The notes under the pieces were generated by a model. That model saw only the letters and a list, made by a program, of their open reading frames with translations. It searched no databases and had not been told where the DNA came from. A program made the translations under genes and the position numbers. Below, one piece after another: positions 1 to 4,258 of a stretch of DNA of 5,661 bases; the stretch's first letter is position 1, and each line of letters starts with the position of its first letter. This DNA is from Bacillota bacterium. Its GTDB lineage: Bacteria > Bacillota > Clostridia > DSM-8532. Where the stretch lies: contig JAEZBW010000385.1 of NCBI GenBank assembly GCA_023426765.1, positions 1 through 5,661 on the forward strand, read 5' to 3'.

Positions 1-72
1 ATTCTGAGCGCAGCGAAGAATCTATAGTGTAAAAGCATTCTGTTTCTCCAGATCCTTCGCTCTGCTCAGGAT
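1..72. repeat. Intergenic inverted-repeat element (partial at window edge)
   Basis: Two 23-nt arms, 1-23 and 50-72, are imperfect inverted copies: 19 Watson-Crick pairs, 2 G-U pairs and 2 mismatches, around a 26-nt spacer. The arm core (CTGAGC..AGCGAAG.ATCT) matches from memory a dispersed intergenic hairpin found in many copies in several bacterial genomes, usually written as TCATCCTGAGC...GAAGGATCT. The right arm continues into GACA at 73-76, and the matching left flank would lie before base 1, so the element is probably cut by the window edge. It encodes nothing visible. It could act as an RNA hairpin after the Nudix gene or be a non-autonomous repeat. Confidence 0.7.
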
Positions 73-74
73 GA

Positions 75-120
75 CACTCGCTGCGCTCATGAAAAGTTTT
101 TAACGCTTTTCGTGGCAGTG
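75..120. repeat. Second imperfect hairpin next to the edge repeat
   Basis: The 9-nt arms 88-96 and 106-114 pair with one G-U, enclosing a short T-rich loop. Outside them CACT (75-78) pairs with AGTG (117-120). The hairpin abuts the element at 1-72 and may be its second half. No function is evident beyond possible transcript folding. Confidence 0.35.
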
Positions 121-124
121 ACAC

Positions 125-159
125 AAAATAAATGATGGCCGGCAGCCATCATTTATTTT
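125..159. terminator. Bidirectional-type intrinsic terminator
   Basis: A perfect 15-bp stem (125-139 with 145-159) closes a 5-nt CGGCA loop. The outer part of the stem is A-rich on one side and T-rich on the other, so either strand's transcript would end its stem in U-rich sequence (ATTTATTTT). It lies 85 nt past the stop of the minus-strand Nudix gene, the likely client. A convergent gene to the left of the window could share it. Confidence 0.8.
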
Positions 160-244
160 ATCAGAAAACTTATATGCATGACAATTTGCTTTATTATCGG
201 GGTGCCTTACCGGAACCCACGCGATTTTCCTGGTAAACGGAACC

Positions 245-670
245 TTAACTGGCTATTGAGATTAATTCGCGGTATTTCATGAAAGAAACATGCAACAAGG
301 AACGATCCTGACTATACGTTATTTTTTCCATGGCTTCCTCTACTGAAAAGAACCCTGCATTGATAAATTTGGTGGGTTCGCCTATGGAATAGCTCTCATC
401 GGGAGCCATCATGATGAACCAGGTAATTCTGTTGCAGACGGGCTGTTGCCTGGTTACTGAAAAGAACTCATAATTTGTTCTGCCTGCTGAAGAAATGATA
501 GTTGCGTCAATTCCGCCTTCTTCTTTTACTCTTTTGAGCGCTACTTCGCTCTGCAGTTCACCATTTTTAATCACCCCTTTGGGAAAAACCCATTCTCCTT
601 TCTCATTCTGCAAAAGAAACACTTTACTGCCGGAGAAAACTACTCCTCCTGCGCAATTACGTAAAAGCAT
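245..670 (-). CDS. Nudix hydrolase family protein with altered Nudix box
   Basis: A single-domain Nudix protein of 141 residues, within the usual size range. Nudix enzymes hydrolyse a nucleoside diphosphate linked to another group, using divalent metal bound by the Nudix box; the substrate cannot be read from this sequence. The box spans residues 32-54 (G32, E38, V48, E50, E51, G53, I54 fit GX5EX7REUXEEXGU), but the RE pair at 46-47 is K-R, so one of the usual acidic residues is missing. Residues 1-30 form the expected first strands, with WVFPKG just before the box. The ATG at 670 is preceded by AAAGGGG with 8-nt spacing. It looks monocistronic, with terminators before (738-787) and after (125-159). 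The protein is probably cytoplasmic and could be a sanitation or signalling-nucleotide hydrolase, or a regulator with weakened catalysis. Confidence 0.88.
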   Translation of the reverse strand: MLLRNCAGGVVFSGSKVFLLQNEKGEWVFPKGVIKNGELQSEVALKRVKEEGGIDATIISSAGRTNYEFFSVTRQQPVCNRITWFIMMAPDESYSIGEPTKFINAGFFSVEEAMEKITYSQDRSLLHVSFMKYRELISIAS

Positions 671-737
671 ATCGATTACCCCTTTCCGGTTTTATTTGAA
701 CGGTTTCCCGTATCATTCGCAACTGTTTTTCAACAAT

Positions 738-787
738 AAAAAAGGCACCTTTATGAAATAATCAATGATTCCAGATGCGTGCCCTTT
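738..787 (-). terminator. Probable intrinsic terminator after the 58-codon gene
   Basis: On the minus strand AAAGGGCAC (787-779) can pair with GTGCC plus Ts (748-741), using one G-U pair. The stem runs straight into a T-run (743-738). The loop is long (about 30 nt) but holds a small near-palindrome, AATCATTGATT. It lies about 100 nt after the stop of the small gene at 886-1062 and before the Nudix gene, so it would separate the two transcripts. Confidence 0.5.
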
Positions 788-885
788 CCAAAACAAAATC
801 ATATGAAGTTATGTGTAACATATATAAAAAGGAGGAACAAAAATGAAAATAATCCATGTTAGTTCTTTACCCACTTTCCGGATGA

Positions 886-1062
886 TTAATCACCAAAAAA
901 CAATTTATTTTGGTTCTGAAGGTTCGTCATCCCCTGCGCCGGGGCTGCCTGTTTTTCGTCCAGATTCCCAAACTGAGGCATGGTATCGGATAAATTCTTT
1001 TTCGAATAAACATCAATGATATGCAAGTCTTTGTCGGTCAGTTTCACTTTTTTGCTTTTCAT
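886..1062 (-). CDS. Small orphan protein, 58 aa, function unknown
   Basis: I do not recognise this gene. From the ATG at 1062 it encodes 58 residues: a Lys/Asp-rich N-terminal half (MKSKKVKLTDKDLHIIDVYS), then a Gln/Asn/Ala/Pro-rich half ending KLFFGD. There is no cysteine, signal peptide or membrane segment. The start is favoured by AAGGAG (1077-1072) 9 nt upstream; an in-frame TTG at 1071 would overlap that site. Three things support a real gene: the ribosome binding site, an extended -10 promoter about 160 nt upstream (1229-1239), and a terminator-like hairpin downstream (738-787). The long leader can fold over the ribosome binding site. A plus-strand frame with its own Shine-Dalgarno overlaps it antisense (843-1019), so strand choice is not certain. 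A regulatory, phage-like or processed peptide are all possible; no modifying enzyme is nearby. Confidence 0.6.
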   Translation of the reverse strand: MKSKKVKLTDKDLHIIDVYSKKNLSDTMPQFGNLDEKQAAPAQGMTNLQNQNKLFFGD

Positions 1063-1222
1063 TGGTCTCAACTCCTTCAGTGCAAGACACGGAGCCGGCC
1101 CGGAGGTTATCCGAACGGCCTTCCTGGATCAGGCTCGTCAACCTGGTTTATAGTATGTAGATATACTTTTTCCAAACGTCTCCTGCCATAGAAGCCAACC
1201 AAAGCCAAATGAAAGTTCTCTT
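1063..1222 (-). promoter_or_regulatory. Structured 5' leader, possible translational switch
   Basis: This is about 160 nt between the putative promoter and the ATG of the 58-codon gene. Several helices can form on the minus strand: an AGTAT/ATACT hairpin flanked by GTTT/AAAC, CAGG/CCTG, ATCC/GGAT, and a longer-range GAGCC (1136-1132) with GGCTC (1096-1092). A competing hairpin pairs CTCC (1094-1091) plus GTG with CAC plus GGAG (1075-1072), which is the ribosome binding site itself. The two folds share bases CTC and cannot coexist, a layout typical of translational switches. It matches no riboswitch class I can recall, and no ligand can be proposed. Confidence 0.4.
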
Positions 1223-1228
1223 ACTTCT

Positions 1229-1239
1229 ATTTTACCACA
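1229..1239 (-). promoter_or_regulatory. Extended -10 promoter for the 58-codon gene
   Basis: The minus strand reads TGGTAAAAT, an extended -10 element (TGn before TAAAAT, 1234-1229). The -35 position at 17 nt spacing is poor, as is common for extended -10 promoters. The DNA upstream (1255-1290) is strongly A-rich on this strand and could act as an UP-like element. Transcription would begin near 1222. Confidence 0.45.
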
Positions 1240-1334
1240 GAATCAGATTTTTACTACTTAAAAATCATTTTTTATTATTTTTTTTGGACAATTATTTCCC
1301 GCCGCTTCTGTCCTGCTTTTGCGGGCGTTTCCTT

Positions 1335-1366
1335 AAAAACAGGCGGGTGCAGAAACCTGCACCCGC
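1335..1366 (-). terminator. Strong intrinsic terminator of the hpf/raiA gene
   Basis: A perfect 10-bp GC-rich stem (1366-1357 with 1352-1343) closes a 4-nt GTTT loop on the minus strand. CTG and then five Ts (1339-1335) follow. It lies 39 nt after the HPF stop codon, with the right geometry for a Rho-independent terminator. Confidence 0.9.
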
Positions 1367-1405
1367 ACACTTTACGTGAACTTTATTGGCATTTTCAGGA
1401 ACCGG

Positions 1406-1936
1406 TTAAAATTCCGGTTCAATTAATCCGTAATGACCATCCTTGCGCTTGTATACCACATTCACTTCGTCGGTTTCACTGTTTGAAAATACAAAAAAGC
1501 TGTGGCCCAAAAGGTTCATCTGCAGGATAGCTTCCTCAACATCCATGGGTTTAATCGCAAACCTTTTACTTTTCATGATCTTAAAATTATTTTCTTCCTC
1601 AATGTGTTCTTCGATGAGGAAATTGTCGGGCACTACGCTCTCCAGAGGAATTCTTTTACCCAGTTTGGTTTTGTTTTTTCGGATCTGACGTTCCAGCTTA
1701 TCTATAACGGCATCAATGGATGCATACATGTCGTCCGTAGTTTCTTCCGCCCGGATGAACAGTCCCTTGGACATAATGGTCACTTCAAGAATATGACGGC
1801 TTTTTTCAACTGTAAAGGTTAAATGACATTCAGTATCGGGTTTAAAAAATTTCTCAATCTTATTCAGTTTTTTGACGGCTTGTTCCTTTAATGCATCAGA
1901 AACCTCGGTGTTCTTTCCGTTGACGATGTACTTCAT
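1406..1936 (-). CDS. raiA: Long-form ribosome hibernation promoting factor (HPF/RaiA)
   Basis: A 176-residue long HPF, also called hpf or yvyD in Bacillus. Residues 1-100 form the ribosome-binding S30AE/YfiA-type domain (opening MKYIVNGKNTEVSDALKEQA, then the basic helix around 80-95). A charged linker (100-119) leads to the C-terminal dimerisation domain at 120-176, with the typical KSKRFAIKPMDVEEAILQMN and GLIEP segments. Long HPFs occupy the decoding region of the 30S subunit and dimerise through the C-terminal domain, making inactive 100S ribosomes in stationary phase or stress. Length is normal and both domains are intact. The ATG at 1936 has AAGGGG 8 nt upstream. Upstream lies a probable raiA-motif RNA and a DnaA-box cluster; a strong terminator follows, so the leader RNA and this gene may form one unit. 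Confidence 0.96.
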   Translation of the reverse strand: MKYIVNGKNTEVSDALKEQAVKKLNKIEKFFKPDTECHLTFTVEKSRHILEVTIMSKGLFIRAEETTDDMYASIDAVIDKLERQIRKNKTKLGKRIPLESVVPDNFLIEEHIEEENNFKIMKSKRFAIKPMDVEEAILQMNLLGHSFFVFSNSETDEVNVVYKRKDGHYGLIEPEF

Positions 1937-1950
1937 CTTAACATCCCCTT

Positions 1951-2145
1951 TCAGTTTTTCACAAGCCCCATGTTCACAGAATGAATACTCCTGGCAGAGA
2001 AATCTCCCATTGACATGGCCCCGTTCTCCTGATTATATATTACCATATTTTTACCCGTATTCCATAGCATTAAACACACTTCCGCAAATCCCGGCATCAT
2101 ATCAGCCTCCGTTTTTATAGGGCGGCACGGCCTGTTGCGCTGTAA
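1951..2145 (-). ncRNA. Probable raiA-motif structured RNA
   Basis: Directly upstream of the HPF/RaiA gene, same strand, with about 14 nt between its proposed end and the ATG. The raiA motif is a large conserved RNA of about 200 nt, known in Bacillota and Actinomycetota and often found upstream of raiA genes. The assignment rests on position, length and recalled similarity of the segment with AATGGGAGATTTCTCTGCCA and the following ATTCATTCTGTGAACATGGG. Visible helices on the minus strand include GCCGCC/GGAGGC (2126-2105, one G-A mismatch) and CCAT/ATGG within GGCCATGTCAATGGG. Exact ends are estimates. A 49-codon open frame (1951-2100) runs through it and would often be mis-annotated as a protein. 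Confidence 0.6.
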
Positions 2146-2208
2146 TGATTCATTCACATTTCCCATCCACAAAAAACACACCCTTCGGTATATCAAGGGG
2201 CTCAGTTC

Positions 2209-2280
2209 TGGGGATAATGTGGATAAACTTGTGTATAACTTGCCGTTCTTCGGTTTTCGCCTGTGGATAAGTTATTCACA
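2209..2280. promoter_or_regulatory. DnaA-box cluster
   Basis: Four 9-mers fit TTATNCACA within 63 bp: TTATCCACA on the minus strand at 2226-2218 and 2270-2262, TTATACACA on the minus strand at 2238-2230, and TTATTCACA on the plus strand at 2272-2280. A fifth, TTATCCCCA (2217-2209), differs by one base and directly abuts the first box. The boxes at 2262-2280 face each other with a single base between. DnaA binds such sites to start replication or as a transcription regulator. No dnaA, dnaN, gidA or rpmH is visible here, so this is more likely a chromosomal DnaA-binding or regulatory cluster upstream of the raiA RNA/HPF unit than oriC itself. Confidence 0.7.
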
Positions 2281-2305
2281 TCATTCACGAAAGCCCGAAA
2301 ACCGA
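2250..2305. repeat. 10-bp inverted repeat enclosing two DnaA boxes
   Basis: TCGGTTTTCG (2250-2259) and CGAAAACCGA (2296-2305) are perfect inverted copies 36 bp apart. They enclose the head-to-head DnaA boxes at 2262-2280. A small hairpin, GACAT/ATGTC (2304-2308 with 2314-2318), overlaps the right end. This could be a cruciform, a protein-binding site or an RNA stem; the sequence alone does not decide. Confidence 0.55.
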
Positions 2306-2424
2306 CATGCGAAATGTCACAATTTCAGGGAAAATATAAATTCAATGAGCAACAGCACGAAATGTGCGCCAAAACGCAAGCTCTGAAAGCGCCTGCAGGA
2401 GCATTTGACAGCAGGTATATGGAC

Positions 2425-2446
2425 AGGGCAGACCGAAGCCTGCCCC
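2425..2446 (-). terminator. UUCG hairpin after the stress-protein gene
   Basis: On the minus strand GGGCAG-G-C closes a TTCG tetraloop with G-T-CTGCCC, giving 8 to 9 pairs with the G-U pairs formed only on this strand. It starts 17 nt past the stop at 2464. UUCG-capped hairpins are unusually stable. No T-run follows, so it may protect the 3' end or pause polymerase instead of terminating on its own. Confidence 0.5.
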
Positions 2447-2463
2447 TTACAACCATTCATCAC

Positions 2464-2943
2464 TTAATGCGTATTCACTCTTTCAGCACCGTTGGACTGA
2501 AGGATATTTTTGATATCATCCACCTTGTCTTCATCGGTTTTCATCGTAAAAACAACCTTGCCGCCCTTGATATCGGTTTCATATCTTTTACTTTCTTCCT
2601 CGGGTATGCCCAGATCTACAAGCCCGCCGATAATGCCGCCGGTTGCAGCACCTCCGATCAGACCTGTGATTGGCCCTGCAGCGGCAATAATGCCAAGGCC
2701 GGGAATAGCCACCAGACCGGCGCCGATTAAGAGACCGGCAAGCCCGCCGATGATTCCGCCGGTAACAGCTCCATTGGAGATATTGTCATTCACCATTCCT
2801 GTTGCATCTCTGGATTCGGTCTGATCTCCGTTCTTCACCAGGATGGAAATATCATCTGTCCGAAGACCCTGATTTTTGATTTCCCTGGCTGCTTTTTCTG
2901 CAAAGTCCACTCTGTCAAATACACCTACTACGGTTACAGACAT
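2464..2943 (-). CDS. General-stress-type glycine-zipper protein
   Basis: A 159-residue protein with three parts. Residues 1-40 (MSVTVVGVFDRVDFAEKAAREIK...) resemble the YflT/general stress protein 17M type domain, which keeps a babbling-brook of short strand-helix units without enzymatic motifs. Residues 58-110 are a Gly/Ala/Ile-rich glycine zipper in which TGGIIGGL occurs twice (61-68 and 101-108), likely membrane-associated. Residues 112-155 form a soluble tail (GIPEEESKRYETDIKGGKVVFTMKTDE...) typical of this family, which is often labelled low-temperature-induced or general stress protein. No enzymatic role is known to me. The ATG at 2943 is chosen because AAAGGAGGG lies 6 nt upstream; a longer in-frame start at 3018 falls inside a palindrome and is rejected. 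It appears to be a single-gene unit. Confidence 0.85.
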   Translation of the reverse strand: MSVTVVGVFDRVDFAEKAAREIKNQGLRTDDISILVKNGDQTESRDATGMVNDNISNGAVTGGIIGGLAGLLIGAGLVAIPGLGIIAAAGPITGLIGGAATGGIIGGLVDLGIPEEESKRYETDIKGGKVVFTMKTDEDKVDDIKNILQSNGAERVNTH

Positions 2944-2984
2944 AAAAGCCCTCCTTTCATCTTCTTCCTGTCCTTCAAACAGGG

Positions 2985-3027
2985 AAAAAAATACTATATA
3001 TGCTGATAATCTCAACATATATAGTAT
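2985..3027 (-). promoter_or_regulatory. AT-rich 12-bp palindrome with T-run in the stress-gene leader
   Basis: ATACTATATATG (2991-3002) and CATATATAGTAT (3016-3027) are perfect inverted copies around a 13-nt spacer. On the minus strand the stem is followed by seven Ts (2991-2985). It sits 42 nt upstream of the stress gene's ATG and 112 nt beyond the stop of the TolC-like gene. It could be the terminator of the TolC-like operon, an attenuator in the stress gene's leader, or a repressor operator overlapping its promoter. The AT-rich stem is weak for a terminator. Confidence 0.5.
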
Positions 3028-3138
3028 GTCTATAACTGAAACGATTATTCGAAGCCAAACCCCGGTCCGGAAAGCCGACTCTTAATTGTCGGTCACGCTC
3101 TCCGTGAAGTTTATCCGTTCTTATAGCCCTATGATTTC

Positions 3139-4239
3139 CTAATCTCCGAGAAGATTTCTCAGGATATCATTTTTAACGTTAAAATCACAAATGGCCTGCA
3201 AAACTTCCTGCTTTTTGCTGACGACATTGATTTCGGTGTCAATCAAGTCTCTGCGGCTGATGATGCCCGCTTTCAATTTTGTTTTCAGCGCGTTCAGCCT
3301 GCTGTTTTCCAGATCCAGCTTCTTATTGGCCAGTTCAAGGGCGTCCAGGGCTGTCAGCAGGTCGTTATGTGCATTCCGGATGGATACCTCCAGGTTGGTT
3401 TTGGAATCATACAGCGCTTTTTGGGCGGCTTCCACCTCAAATTCCTTTTGATCGTAAAAGCTGTTCCCCGGCTTTAAATATTCCTTTGTAAGCTCCAGCT
3501 TCATTTGTGCGTACCCGACTGCTTTTTCATTGCCGTATACGCCCGTATCACCGGCGATCGCCTTTTCAATGGCGCTGTTCAGGTTAAAAAAGCTCAGCAC
3601 ATAATGGGTACCCACCTTATCCAGCGCATAATCAAATGCAATCCTGTTGTCATCATCCAAATCCACATGCAACCGTTGTTTGATGTCCAGTATATTGGAC
3701 TTCAGCTGCGTTTCAGCCCTGACCAAATCCAGCTTGTCAACCGACAGAGCCAATTCCTCATTGGTGATATCCGCTTCGGAGATCAATCCTTCCTGGAATT
3801 GAATTTTATCGATCTTCAGCTTCTCTTCGGTCAGTGCGAACTTCTGTTTTTTCAGTGCTACGTTTTCCTGTGCCAGCAGCACCCGCATCATTTCCTGATA
3901 AACCTCAGCCTTGATCTGCCTTTCATGATCGGTCTTCTGACGACGGGCAGTCTCCACAGCGGTTTCGGCTTCAAGAGGTGTTACCTTGCTGGTGATGTTT
4001 TTTTCCACAACCTGCTGATTCGTTCCTCCGATAAACCCTTTTATGGCATCTTCCTTTGCCTTCTCCAAAGCGCTTTCCTTCGCCCTGATATTGAAATCGT
4101 CCAGCGCGGGCTGTATGGAATTTTGGACGGCTGTCTCCAATGCCGATTCATATGTAAACCTTGTGATGGTCTCCTCTGCGAAAGCCAGCACACTGAAAGT
4201 AAAGACACACAGCAGTATTAAAATAACAATCCGTTTCAT
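3139..4239 (-). CDS. TolC/OEP-family secreted coiled-coil protein (second gene of pair)
   Basis: A 366-residue protein with a signal peptide (residues 1-21, cleavage near VLAFA-EE) and two homologous coiled-coil halves, the TolC/outer membrane efflux protein plan. The diagnostic turn recurs: FQEGLISEADITNEELAL (148-165) and LKAGIISRRDLIDTEINV (322-339). TolC proteins normally form an outer-membrane barrel plus periplasmic tunnel for export. Here the helix-to-helix connections that would carry barrel strands (about 66-90 and 251-265) are short, so a barrel looks doubtful. The ATG at 4239 has GGAG 7 nt upstream; the adjoining GTG at 4242 would leave only 4 nt. It follows its paralogue by 19 nt, so the two are almost certainly cotranscribed and may act together. 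No inner-membrane pump or adaptor gene is in view. Confidence 0.85.
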   Translation of the reverse strand: MKRIVILILLCVFTFSVLAFAEETITRFTYESALETAVQNSIQPALDDFNIRAKESALEKAKEDAIKGFIGGTNQQVVEKNITSKVTPLEAETAVETARRQKTDHERQIKAEVYQEMMRVLLAQENVALKKQKFALTEEKLKIDKIQFQEGLISEADITNEELALSVDKLDLVRAETQLKSNILDIKQRLHVDLDDDNRIAFDYALDKVGTHYVLSFFNLNSAIEKAIAGDTGVYGNEKAVGYAQMKLELTKEYLKPGNSFYDQKEFEVEAAQKALYDSKTNLEVSIRNAHNDLLTALDALELANKKLDLENSRLNALKTKLKAGIISRRDLIDTEINVVSKKQEVLQAICDFNVKNDILRNLLGD

Positions 4240-4258
4240 CACGTTACTCCTCTCTGGT

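Noticed and set aside
1063..1222. Known riboswitch classes (c-di-GMP, TPP, SAM, ZTP, fluoride, guanidine, T-box) for the small-gene leader
   Set aside because: None of their conserved core sequences is present.
1300..1332. CCCGC/GCGGG inverted repeat downstream of the HPF terminator
   Set aside because: Only 5 bp with a long loop and no T-run; probably incidental next to the strong terminator at 1335-1366.
2171..2199. Minus-strand hairpin CCCTT/AAGGG followed by six Ts, as a terminator or attenuator before the raiA RNA
   Set aside because: The stem has only 5 bp and the T-run is displaced by 4 nt; too weak to annotate, though it could be a pause site.
2209..2305. Calling the DnaA-box region the chromosomal oriC
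   Set aside because: None of the genes that usually flank oriC in Bacillota are visible, and no clear unwinding element was identified; only a DnaA-box cluster is supported.
3505..4221. A 238-codon plus-strand open frame opposite the second TolC-like gene
   Set aside because: It mirrors the coding strand of a clear OEP-family gene, has Cys/Phe/Leu-rich antisense composition, and no convincing ribosome binding site.
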